This document shows, piece after piece, positions 44,887-53,179 of a DNA stretch of 64,000 bases (positions within the stretch are counted from its first letter, which is position 1; every line of letters starts with the position of its first letter). Both the position numbers and the translations under genes were made by a program. Below the pieces are notes generated by a model. It saw nothing but the letters and a program-made list of their open reading frames with translations, was not told where the DNA came from and did not search any database. This DNA comes from Komarekiella delphini-convector SJRDD-AB1. GTDB lineage: Bacteria > Cyanobacteriota > Cyanobacteriia > Cyanobacteriales > Nostocaceae. The DNA is taken from the NCBI RefSeq assembly GCF_014831675.1, contig NZ_VJXY01000019.1:1-64000 (forward strand), given 5' to 3'.

Positions 44887-45951
44887 TTGAAAAATTTTTG
44901 GTATGCTTGTGAATTTAGCTTTGCAGTTAACAACAAGCCCAAGCAAATTGTGATGTTAAATCAAAGATTTGTCCTCTATCGTAATTCTCAAGGACAAGTA
45001 ATCGCTTTGAAAGACCAGTGTCCTCATCGCGGCGCGGCTTTTTCTCTAGGCTGGATTGAAGACGACTGTATCCGCTGTCCCTATCATGGATGGAAATTTC
45101 AAGCTGATGGGCAATGTGTTGAAATACCTTCTAATGCACCTGGAACACCTATTCCTAAAAGAGCTAGTGTAGACAGCTACCCAGTTCAGGAAAAATATGG
45201 TTTTATTTGGTTGTTTTATGGTGATTTGCCAGAAGAAAAACGGCCTTCTTTGCCTATTTTCCCCGAATACATGGTTTCAACTATGCGTCCTGTTTATGAC
45301 GAGGGTATAGATAATGCTAACTATGCTCGTCTTATGGAAGCTAATCTTGACTTTACCCATGTTATTGCAGTTCATAGGAAATCTTTTGGTCAGCGAATTC
45401 CTATAAATAAAACTATTAAGTATAAAGTTGATAAATACGATTGGGGCGCAGTTGCCAAAGTGAATTATGAATCATTAGGTAGCTCAAAAAGTTTTTTGAA
45501 CTTTTTATTAGGTGGACGCCCAGAGTTGAAGACAAGATTGAGTTTATATTTACCTAATGTGACTTTAGCGGAAATTAGCATAGGTAGAGATGACAGTTTT
45601 GATATCAAGTTCGGTATCTTAGTTGCTCATCTTCCTATTGATGATAATACTACTGTTGTCAAACGCGTTTTGTATCGCAACATTTTACCCTTGCCTTTGC
45701 TAGATGGTTTTTTTAGAAAGATTGACCACAAACTTGCCCAAGAAGATACGGTAGTAGTTGCAACTTTAAACTCTCAACCAATACCCAAAATATCGGAAGA
45801 ACTCCACGTTGCTGCTGATGCTTTAGATATTACTTTTCGCAAGTTTCTCCAAAAAGACTTAATGCAATCCTCTAGTTCAAACGTAAATAGCCACTACCCT
45901 AGTGAAGAATCTTCAGAAATTTTAACCCTGCGAGAACCAACTTACAAATGA
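44887..45951 (+). CDS. Rieske oxygenase, copy 2 of the tandem pair
   Basis: 354 residues with Rieske ligands C45-x-H47 and C64-x2-H67 and mononuclear iron motif ANLDFTHVIAVH. The N-terminal third is nearly identical to the preceding protein, while the catalytic domain has drifted (DPAHLYAVH versus DFTHVIAVH). This suggests that the copies now act on different substrates or positions. The start is TTG, with TAGGAG 8-9 nt upstream. The gap to the previous gene is 236 nt. Confidence 0.85.
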   Translation: MKNFWYACEFSFAVNNKPKQIVMLNQRFVLYRNSQGQVIALKDQCPHRGAAFSLGWIEDDCIRCPYHGWKFQADGQCVEIPSNAPGTPIPKRASVDSYPVQEKYGFIWLFYGDLPEEKRPSLPIFPEYMVSTMRPVYDEGIDNANYARLMEANLDFTHVIAVHRKSFGQRIPINKTIKYKVDKYDWGAVAKVNYESLGSSKSFLNFLLGGRPELKTRLSLYLPNVTLAEISIGRDDSFDIKFGILVAHLPIDDNTTVVKRVLYRNILPLPLLDGFFRKIDHKLAQEDTVVVATLNSQPIPKISEELHVAADALDITFRKFLQKDLMQSSSSNVNSHYPSEESSEILTLREPTYK

Positions 45952-46126
45952 GGTTATTACTTAACGGAAATCGTCTTGTAATTTATTCAAATGGCATTGC
46001 GGATACTCTCTAAGCTACCAATATCTGGCAGCAGCGATCGCTAATCAGGAAAGATTTATTCTTGGACGGTTCTTAACTCGACAATCAATAACAAAACAAG
46101 ACTTAATTAATCGTGAGGAGATAAGC

Positions 46127-47131
46127 ATGACCAATGTCCTAGAAAAATCAGTTAAACAACAGCCAATAATGCGCGGAGTAGCCGATAAAATTTTCAGACA
46201 AATGTTTGAAAATACTTGCCAAGCTCTTGAGGCGGTAGATGGTAAAGAACTGCTCGAACAGTCTTGGAATCGTGACAAAAACGGCATTTGGACTGTTGGC
46301 AAAAGTAGTGAGGATGCTATATATATTGACCGTGCTTTGCACAATGGTAATGTCTTTGAAAAGGTAGGAGTCAACTATGTAGCAATAGAGGGGGAATTGC
46401 CTCCTGGAACGTCTTTTCAGCAATCAGGTGCGGTTGCTACGGCAGTAGCAGACCGAATGACTAGTGACAAAGGGAGCCGCTTTTTCGCTACAGGTTCTAG
46501 CTTTGTTATTCATCCTCATAACCCGATGGTACCTACTGCTCATGTCAACTACCGCTATTTTCAGATTAACAATGACAACCAACCTATTTATTGGTGGTTT
46601 GGCGGCGGAGCAGACCTAACACCGTCTTACTTTTTTGAAGAAGATGCAGTTCATTTTCATAAGGTACATAAAGAGGTTTGCGATAAGCATGATTCCTCTT
46701 ATTACCCTCGCTTCAAAAAATGGTGTGACGAATACTTCCACATACCCCATCGTGGTGAAAATAGAGGTATTGGTGGAATTTTCTTTGACCATCTAAATGA
46801 AGGCAATTCACAAGAACTTCTTTCTTTGGTAACAAATTGTGCAGAGGCTTTTCTTCCTGCCTATATGCCAATTGTAGACAGACGCAAGGATATGATCTTT
46901 ACGGAAGAGAACAAGTACTGGCAGCGTCTTGTACGTGGGCGCTATGTGGAATTTATCTTATCATGCGATCGCGGTATCCGTTTCGGTCTAGCAAGCGGTA
47001 TGGTTAAGCAGCAAAGTGTATTTAATTGTATGCCTCCTGCTGCTAGTTGGGAATATGACGATCAACCTGTTCCTGGTAGTAAGGAAGCAATGCTGAGAGA
47101 AGTGCTGAAAAATCCTAGAGATTGGTTATAA
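46127..47131 (+). CDS. hemF: Oxygen-dependent coproporphyrinogen III oxidase
   Basis: This 334-residue enzyme converts coproporphyrinogen III to protoporphyrinogen IX with O2, in the cytoplasm. It is recognised by GSRFFATGSSFVIHPHNPMVPTAHVNYR (read in parts), WWFGGGADLTPSYFFEED, KWCDEYFHIPHRGENRGIGGIFFD and the C-terminal GLASGMVKQQSVFNCMPP. Length is typical. AGGAG stands 7 nt before the ATG. Its place behind two tetrapyrrole-type Rieske oxygenases suggests an accessory copy in a specialised pathway; cyanobacteria usually have a housekeeping hemF or hemN elsewhere. Confidence 0.9.
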   Translation: MTNVLEKSVKQQPIMRGVADKIFRQMFENTCQALEAVDGKELLEQSWNRDKNGIWTVGKSSEDAIYIDRALHNGNVFEKVGVNYVAIEGELPPGTSFQQSGAVATAVADRMTSDKGSRFFATGSSFVIHPHNPMVPTAHVNYRYFQINNDNQPIYWWFGGGADLTPSYFFEEDAVHFHKVHKEVCDKHDSSYYPRFKKWCDEYFHIPHRGENRGIGGIFFDHLNEGNSQELLSLVTNCAEAFLPAYMPIVDRRKDMIFTEENKYWQRLVRGRYVEFILSCDRGIRFGLASGMVKQQSVFNCMPPAASWEYDDQPVPGSKEAMLREVLKNPRDWL

Positions 47132-47203
47132 ATTTCTCAATACTGATAGTTATTCGGGATTTATAGTTACCTTATGCAAATAAAATAAATAGTCATTGCT
47201 GAG

Positions 47204-47443
47204 ATGAGAAAAACAAAATTGATGGATGTGAGGCAATCAAAAGCTAAGATTGCGTTGAGTAATCGCTCTGAAAATTACAAACAGCCTTTACAAAAAACAG
47301 CAAAAAACTTTCTTCTTGAAAAGACAAGATGGCGCAGAGATATAACAAGTGAACTCGAAATAGACATTGCATTATCCTGTCTTAATGTTTGTAGATATAT
47401 GCTTGTTTGGATAATTTTGCTGTGCTTTTATGCCAGTAGGTAA
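47204..47443 (+). CDS. Possible small protein of unknown function
   Basis: 79 residues, basic N-terminal half (RKTKLMDVRQSKAK) and a C-terminal hydrophobic segment (CRYMLVWIILLCFYASR). No good ribosome site, and no family recognised. It lies between hemF and the ATC-hydrolase-like gene on the same strand, which is the only support for it being a gene. Confidence 0.3.
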   Translation: MRKTKLMDVRQSKAKIALSNRSENYKQPLQKTAKNFLLEKTRWRRDITSELEIDIALSCLNVCRYMLVWIILLCFYASR

Positions 47444-47502
47444 AGTTTACAATCCAAGACTATTGATGGTGGGGATGAGTTGAATTCAAGAGAGTAATCA
47501 GC

Positions 47503-48126
47503 ATGGAAAAAGATTTAGTTACAGGCAATTTGAGGATGGAAGATATCATCAACATTGATGAATCAAAAGCCATGAAGTTGTTCAGGAATAGATTTATAAG
47601 ATACAAAAAACTGGTAGAAGAAATAGGAGACGAAGCCGCTTTTGAAAAAATGATGGAAAAATATCCTCAACAACAACAAGCATTGATGGGTACTTTCATT
47701 GATAACAATACCCTAGCTCAAGGTTTTAAGAAAGCAGCTCCTTTGCTAGGACTAATGGGCTTTGTTATGGAAATAGTAGATATTTCTCAAAATGGAACAG
47801 ATGCAGCACTAGAAATTCAAAGGGTTTGTCCAGTTTTGTCTATTGCCAAAGAATATGGTTTTGCTCAGCCATGTCATGTCTTTTGTGAGATGGAACAAGA
47901 AGCAACTAAAAGAGCTTTTCCCGGTATAAAGGCTGCAATTCTTAGTAAACAAGCAGAAGGTGATTGTGTTTGTGTATTTAAGTATGAAAGACCTACTAAG
48001 AAGGTGATAGCATCAACTACATCAATGCAAAGCGTTTTTACTCAATTATTCAACCGTATTATAAATTTAGTAGGACTGGTTCCTAGTTTGATAAATATTG
48101 GTGTAAAGATGCTAAAAATGCGTTGA
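47503..48126 (+). CDS. L-2-amino-thiazoline-4-carboxylate hydrolase-like protein
   Basis: 207 residues. The middle shows the conserved Cys pattern of this family: VCPVLSIAKEYGFAQPCHVFC then GDCVCVFKYER. The N-terminal half is helical (FRNRFIRYKKLVEEIGDEAAFEKMMEKY), and a hydrophobic C-terminus (IINLVGLVPSLINIGVKML) could touch a membrane. Members are named for a thiazoline hydrolase, but many act in unrelated pathways. Its role with the neighbouring oxygenases and flavoprotein is unknown. Confidence 0.5.
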   Translation: MEKDLVTGNLRMEDIINIDESKAMKLFRNRFIRYKKLVEEIGDEAAFEKMMEKYPQQQQALMGTFIDNNTLAQGFKKAAPLLGLMGFVMEIVDISQNGTDAALEIQRVCPVLSIAKEYGFAQPCHVFCEMEQEATKRAFPGIKAAILSKQAEGDCVCVFKYERPTKKVIASTTSMQSVFTQLFNRIINLVGLVPSLINIGVKMLKMR

Positions 48127-48262
48127 TTAAATTAATTCTAACGCATTTTTTGAAAGGCTGATTTTAGAGTTGTCGCTGATTTTATGAGTTAGTATTTTTT
48201 TGACAAGTTCATTTTTTACAAATAACATTTTTCAATAAATTCCCATAACAAAACTCATTTTT

Positions 48263-49681
48263 ATGAACACTATTGTTTCGGATCTAAAGCATCTTATTGA
48301 CGGTGATGTTAGTAATATAAAAGAAGAATTAGAGGCAGTTTCTCAAGATTTTGGCGGCATTATTCAAAAACAACCTTTAATTGTTGTTCGTCCTCAAAAC
48401 TCTACTGATGTTGCTAAAGCCATTCAATATGCTGTCGAGCAAGATTTAACTATTTCCTCACGGGCTGCGGGACATTCTTTAAGTGGTCAATCTTTAAATC
48501 AAGGTGGAATCCTCTTAGATATGAGGAATCTCAATCAAATTTATGATTTCTGCCCGGATGAACTTTGTTTCACATCTGATGTTGGTGTTACTTGGAAGCA
48601 AATTGTTGATACCTCGATACCACACGGCGTGATTCCTCCTGTTCTTACAAATAACTTTGAGGTTACATTAGGGGGAACTCTCTCTGCTGGTGGTTTAGGT
48701 TTAAGTTCTTTTCGCTATGGCTCTCAAGCTGATAATTGTCTTGGTCTAGAAGTCGTCACGGGAACAGGAGATATTGTTTGGTGTACGCCAGAAAAAAATA
48801 GCGAACTTTTCTATCATGTTCTTTGTGGTTATGGTCAGTTTGGGATTATGACCAAGGTACAAAATAAACTCAGAAAATACCGTCCCTTCACTCGCAGCTA
48901 TTTTCTTTGCTATGACGACTTAGATTCTCTATTAAATGATGAACGTTTCCTAATATCAGAAGGGCTTGTCGATGGATTAGTATCTTTGTTTTCTCCATGT
49001 CTATTAGGATTATCTAGGGCAGGTGAAAATAGAATAAAACCCATAGTTCAGTGGTTTTATAGAATGCAAATTACCTTAGAAGTTGATTCTGAGAATGATA
49101 TAGATGCAGATAAACTCCTCTCTAATTTAAATTTTTATCGTCACATCTATACTGAAGATCTGACCTTTGATAAGTTCATTCAACCAATAGCACAAGTATC
49201 TCATCCTGTAGATAAAGCTAACTCTTGGATAGACGTTCTTTTGCCAGCATCAAAAGTAAAAGAATACATAGATATTGCTCTGCAACGGATACCTTCTTTT
49301 ATCGACTTTCGGACTATACCTGTAGGCTCATTTTGTCTACTTTCGCGCAATAATAAAATGCCTATGTTTCCTTTACCCGATGAAGATTTGATTGTTGGGT
49401 TTGGAATGTATCCGACTGTCCCTAAAGCTCAAGTTAAACCTGTTCTAGAGCAATTAAATTTACTCACTAACCTTGGTTTCCAAATGGGTGGCAAAAGATA
49501 TATGGCTACTTGGGTAGAATTTGAGCTTCCACAATGGAGGCTCCAATTTGGTGATTACTGGTCTAAAGTCAATGAAATAAAAAGGAAATATGACCCGCAT
49601 GGGATACTTAATCCTGGTTTTTTTAAGTATGAGCAGGTTGTAAAGACAAATATGAATTGTGCTTATATTAAATCTCATTAA
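48263..49681 (+). CDS. FAD-linked oxidoreductase, cytokinin-dehydrogenase-like
   Basis: This 472-residue flavoprotein has a PCMH-type FAD domain (about 35-215): LIVVRPQNSTDVAKAI, then AAGHSLSGQSLNQGG, where the His of GHS is the covalent FAD site in cytokinin dehydrogenases, and EVTLGGTLSAGGLGLSSFRYG. The C-terminal substrate domain ends in YDPHGILNPG, typical of VAO/BBE members. The GHSxxGQ signature favours the cytokinin dehydrogenase branch, members of which are known in Nostoc, but oxidation of another amine or alcohol is possible. It is the last gene of the Rieske-HemF group; no ribosome site is visible. Confidence 0.7.
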   Translation: MNTIVSDLKHLIDGDVSNIKEELEAVSQDFGGIIQKQPLIVVRPQNSTDVAKAIQYAVEQDLTISSRAAGHSLSGQSLNQGGILLDMRNLNQIYDFCPDELCFTSDVGVTWKQIVDTSIPHGVIPPVLTNNFEVTLGGTLSAGGLGLSSFRYGSQADNCLGLEVVTGTGDIVWCTPEKNSELFYHVLCGYGQFGIMTKVQNKLRKYRPFTRSYFLCYDDLDSLLNDERFLISEGLVDGLVSLFSPCLLGLSRAGENRIKPIVQWFYRMQITLEVDSENDIDADKLLSNLNFYRHIYTEDLTFDKFIQPIAQVSHPVDKANSWIDVLLPASKVKEYIDIALQRIPSFIDFRTIPVGSFCLLSRNNKMPMFPLPDEDLIVGFGMYPTVPKAQVKPVLEQLNLLTNLGFQMGGKRYMATWVEFELPQWRLQFGDYWSKVNEIKRKYDPHGILNPGFFKYEQVVKTNMNCAYIKSH

Positions 49682-49924
49682 ATACTAGATTTTTTTGTCT
49701 CACGCAGCGGAAAGTCTGAGCGGAGGTTTCCGACGCTCGCGGACTCGCTAACGCTGCGCTATCCGATGGTCTGTTCACTGCCGAGAGGCGCAAAGCCTTG
49801 CGCCTCTCCCTTGTGTCCTCTGGACACAGGGCAACCGTTCTTTTAGAACGGTTGGGCAGTAAGACCGGCATAGCGTTCAGAACTTTCCAAGACAGAGGCG
49901 CAGAGTATTAGTAATTGGAGGAAT
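49682..49924. repeat. Cluster of dispersed repeat hairpins
   Basis: Four hairpin-forming elements in a row: GGAGGTTTCCGACGCTCGCG relatives at about 49720-49750, GAGAGGCGCAAAG/CTTGCGCCTCTC at 49783-49808, TGTCCTCTGGACA at 49813-49827, and AACCGTTCTTTTAGAACGGTT at 49832-49852. These are common Nostoc intergenic repeats; one may serve as terminator for the flavoprotein gene. Confidence 0.6.
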
Positions 49925-51139
49925 ATGTTGCAGGATTCTGAGGAAATTGGTAAACGGTCTTTATTTCCAGCCAATTTTCATTGGTTAGTTGTTTTGGGTA
50001 TTGCTTGTATGGTAGGGATAGGGGTAGGAGTGTTCTATTTAGCTCGTCTATCAGCTACGGCTAAACGTCCAGTAGTTACTTCACAAGTTAGCCAGCCAGT
50101 TACTTCAAAAGTTAATGCACTAGGAAGGTTGGAGCCAGCAGGTGATGTGATTAAGATTTCTGCTCCTACTAATCCTAGCTTTGGTAGTGGTAGCCGTGTG
50201 GCTGAATTGTTGGTTGATGAAGGCAAAAAGGTAAGAGCGCAACAAATCATTGCTATCTTGGATAATCGCGATCGCCTGCAAGCTAACTTGGTAGAATCGC
50301 AAAAGCAAGTCCAAGTTGCCCAATTTCGTCTTGCTCAAGTAAAAGCAGGGGCAAAACAAGGTGAACTAGCAGCTATACAAGCGACTGTTAGAAATGTACA
50401 GGCAAATTTGGATGGTGAAATCCAAAGCCAGCAAGCCACCATCGCTCGTCTGAAAGCAGAGTTGCAGAATGCAGAGATAGAATTTCGCCGCAATCAAACT
50501 CTATATAATCAAGGAGCGATCGCAGCTTCAGCGCTAGATACTCGCAAATTAGCTCTAACAACCGCCCAAGAGCAGTTAAATAGTGCCAAAGCAGGCTTAG
50601 AACGGACTAAACGCACACTTACTGCACAGATTCAAGAAGCCAAAGCCACCTTAAACAAAACAGCAGAGGTGCGTCCTACAGATGTAGCAACCGCACAAGC
50701 AGAGATAGATAGCGCTGTTGCGACAGTTGAGAAGATTCGCGCCGAACTCGAATTGGCATACATCCGCGCACCAAAAGCCGGTCAAATTCTGCGGATTCAA
50801 GCTCATCCCGGAGAAACAATCGGTAACGAGGGAATTGTAGAACTTGGTCAAACTGACCAAATGTACGCCGTAGCAGAAATTTACGAAAGTGATATTGCCA
50901 AGATTCGCCCAGGCCAAACTGCCAGTATTACCAGTCCCAGCAATGCCTTTGGCGGTGAGTTAAGAGGCACAGTTGATCAAATTGGCTTAACAGTCGCTAA
51001 GAAAGATGTGCTGGATAGCGATCCAACAGCAGCAACAGATGCCAGAGTAATTGAGGTCAAAATTCGTTTAGATAAAGCCGCTAGTAAGCAAGTAGCTCGC
51101 TTTACAAACCTTCAGGTCAATGTCGAGATTGATTTGTAA
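49925..51139 (+). CDS. devB: DevB-type membrane fusion protein
   Basis: This 404-residue periplasmic adaptor has one helix (WLVVLGIACMVGIGVGVFYLA), a VTSKVNALGRLEPAGDVIKISAP start typical of DevB, a lipoyl domain split around a coiled coil (about 125-265, QATIARLKAELQNAEIEF), and ELAYIRAPKAGQILRI. With DevC, DevA and a TolC-like protein it forms an exporter; the founding system exports heterocyst glycolipids. GGAGGA stands 5 nt before the ATG. The genes follow in the order devB, devC, devA. Confidence 0.85.
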   Translation: MLQDSEEIGKRSLFPANFHWLVVLGIACMVGIGVGVFYLARLSATAKRPVVTSQVSQPVTSKVNALGRLEPAGDVIKISAPTNPSFGSGSRVAELLVDEGKKVRAQQIIAILDNRDRLQANLVESQKQVQVAQFRLAQVKAGAKQGELAAIQATVRNVQANLDGEIQSQQATIARLKAELQNAEIEFRRNQTLYNQGAIAASALDTRKLALTTAQEQLNSAKAGLERTKRTLTAQIQEAKATLNKTAEVRPTDVATAQAEIDSAVATVEKIRAELELAYIRAPKAGQILRIQAHPGETIGNEGIVELGQTDQMYAVAEIYESDIAKIRPGQTASITSPSNAFGGELRGTVDQIGLTVAKKDVLDSDPTAATDARVIEVKIRLDKAASKQVARFTNLQVNVEIDL

Positions 51140-51210
51140 TTGTCATTTTTCCTTTGTCTTGTGTAAACACAAATGACTAATGACAAAGAACAACTCTTAT
51201 AACCTTCAAT

Positions 51211-52368
51211 ATGTTTAAACGCAATATTCCATTGGCTTGGCTACAACTAATGAAGCAAAGAGGACGTTTTATTGTTGCTCTTTGTGGAATTACCTTTGCT
51301 AACTTTCTCATGTTGATGCAGTTAGGCTTTCAGTCGGCTTTATATGATAGTAATACACGCTTTCATGTACTTCTACAAACAGATCTGGTAGTAATTAGCC
51401 GCCAAGCTCAAAACTTGGGACTTCTCAGTTCTTTCCCTCGGCGTCGTTTGTTTCAAGCTGCTAATTTGTCAGAGGTTGAGTCAGTTAATCCCCTTTATAT
51501 CCGCTTAGGAGTTTGGAAAAGTCTCGAAACTAAGCTTGATGAATCAATTCTAATTATAGGCTTTAACCCAGAACAACCTGCATTCAATTTGCCAGAAGTT
51601 AATCAAAGTTTGGATCTGATCAAATATCCAAACACACTGTTATTTGATCGTAACGCTAATGGTAAATATCAAGCTGCGATCGCTCAAGTAGCTCAAGGCA
51701 AATCTGTAACAACAGAACTGCAAGGACGTAAAGTTACAATTAGCGGATTGTATGAGGTTGGTGCATCTTTTGTTGCTAACGCCAGTGTGATTACTAGTGA
51801 CCAGAACTTCTTGCGAATTTTTTCGACGCAGCAACCAGGCAAAGTTAATCTTGGTTTAATTAAACTAAAACCTGGTAGTAATCAGAATGCAGTAGTTAAA
51901 GAGTTGCAGTCTTATCTACCCGATGATGTGAGAGTTCTTACCCGTCAAGAATTTATTGATTTTGAGAAAAAATATTGGCAAGAAAATGGCGCGATCGGTT
52001 TTATTTTCTCTTTGGGTGTCACAATCGGATTTCTAGTTGGTGTGATTATTGTTTATCAAATTATTTATAGCGATGTTATGGATCACATTGCTGAATACGC
52101 CACACTCAAAGCAATGGGGTTTCGTAATGTCTACTTGTTGTCTGTTGTATTTCAACAAGCATTGATATTGGCTGTACTTGGTTATATTCCTGGTTGTTTA
52201 ATTTCTTATGGCATGTATGGCTTAACACGAAATGCAACAAAGTTACCGTTATTTATGACTTTTGAGCGCGTAATTCAAGTTTTGATATTGACGATTATTA
52301 TGTGTTTAATTTCTGGGGCGATCGCAATGCGAAAGTTAGACTCAGCAGACCCAGCAGATATTTTTTAA
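51211..52368 (+). CDS. devC: DevC-type ABC transporter permease
   Basis: 385 residues. The N-terminus (MFKRNIPLAWLQLMKQRGRF) and FIVALCGITFANFLMLMQLGF are typical of DevC. Three C-terminal helices form the FtsX domain, with HIAEYATLKAMGFRNVYLLSVV, ending in AMRKLDSADPADIF. It should form the membrane channel of the DevBCA exporter as a dimer. The gene starts 71 nt after devB. Confidence 0.85.
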   Translation: MFKRNIPLAWLQLMKQRGRFIVALCGITFANFLMLMQLGFQSALYDSNTRFHVLLQTDLVVISRQAQNLGLLSSFPRRRLFQAANLSEVESVNPLYIRLGVWKSLETKLDESILIIGFNPEQPAFNLPEVNQSLDLIKYPNTLLFDRNANGKYQAAIAQVAQGKSVTTELQGRKVTISGLYEVGASFVANASVITSDQNFLRIFSTQQPGKVNLGLIKLKPGSNQNAVVKELQSYLPDDVRVLTRQEFIDFEKKYWQENGAIGFIFSLGVTIGFLVGVIIVYQIIYSDVMDHIAEYATLKAMGFRNVYLLSVVFQQALILAVLGYIPGCLISYGMYGLTRNATKLPLFMTFERVIQVLILTIIMCLISGAIAMRKLDSADPADIF

Positions 52369-52404
52369 AATTCATCATTTAGCTCATGATTTATAAAATT
52401 TTTT

Positions 52405-53136
52405 ATGAAAAATAAATCTATTATCTCTATTCAGAATGTTAATCACTTTTTTGGTAAAGGCAGCTTACGCAAACAGATTCTATTTAATATCAACTTAGAC
52501 ATTAACCCAGGTGAAATAGTAATTATGACTGGGCCGTCTGGGTCAGGAAAAACTACTTTGCTGTCGCTGATTGGTGGATTGCGCTCTTGTCAATATGGTA
52601 GTTTAAAAGTTATTGGTCAAGAACTCTGCAACGCCGAGCAAAACCAATTAATCAAAACACGGCGGCAAATTGGGTACATTTTCCAGGCGCATAACCTCTT
52701 GGAAAGCTTGACAGCGCGGCAAAATGTCGAGATGTCTTTAGAATTGCACGTAGACTCAGAGCGGCTTGTCGATAGACATCGCCTATCTTGGAAAGCAAAA
52801 CGGGCTAAAGCTGTGCGAATGTTAGAAGCAGTCGGATTAGGAAATCGCGTTGATTACTACCCAGAAAATTTATCTAATGGTCAAAAGCAAAGAGTTGCGA
52901 TCGCTCGCGCCTTGGTGGCAAATCCTAAAATTGTTCTTGCTGACGAACCAACAGCATCACTTGACAAGAAATCAGGGCGGGATGTGGTGGAACTGATGCA
53001 AAGCCTTGCCAAAGAACAAGGCTGCACTATCCTACTCGTTACTCATGACAACCGAATTCTAGATATTGCCCTTCGCGTCATTCATATGGAAGATGGTTAT
53101 TTATTAGTTAACACTGAGAAGGATAAATCATTGTAG
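52405..53136 (+). CDS. devA: DevA-type ABC transporter ATPase
   Basis: 243 residues with Walker A GPSGSGKTT, Q-loop FQAHNLL, signature LSNGQKQRVAIARAL, Walker B IVLADEPTASLD and switch His VTHD. It belongs to the LolD/MacB/DevA group that powers FtsX-type permeases by a mechanotransmission cycle, without moving substrate across the inner membrane. The gene starts 36 nt after devC. It could also power the orphan permease at 10452-11624, which lacks an ATPase. Confidence 0.85.
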   Translation: MKNKSIISIQNVNHFFGKGSLRKQILFNINLDINPGEIVIMTGPSGSGKTTLLSLIGGLRSCQYGSLKVIGQELCNAEQNQLIKTRRQIGYIFQAHNLLESLTARQNVEMSLELHVDSERLVDRHRLSWKAKRAKAVRMLEAVGLGNRVDYYPENLSNGQKQRVAIARALVANPKIVLADEPTASLDKKSGRDVVELMQSLAKEQGCTILLVTHDNRILDIALRVIHMEDGYLLVNTEKDKSL

Positions 53137-53160
53137 AGACGTTGCATTGCAACGTCTCAT
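53133..53160. repeat. Dispersed palindrome (GAGACGTTGCA half-site)
   Basis: A perfect 11-bp inverted repeat around a single T at 53136-53158, the best-preserved of the three copies in the window. It overlaps the end of devA and may act as its terminator. Confidence 0.75.
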
Positions 53161-53179
53161 TAATTGAATCGGCATAACA

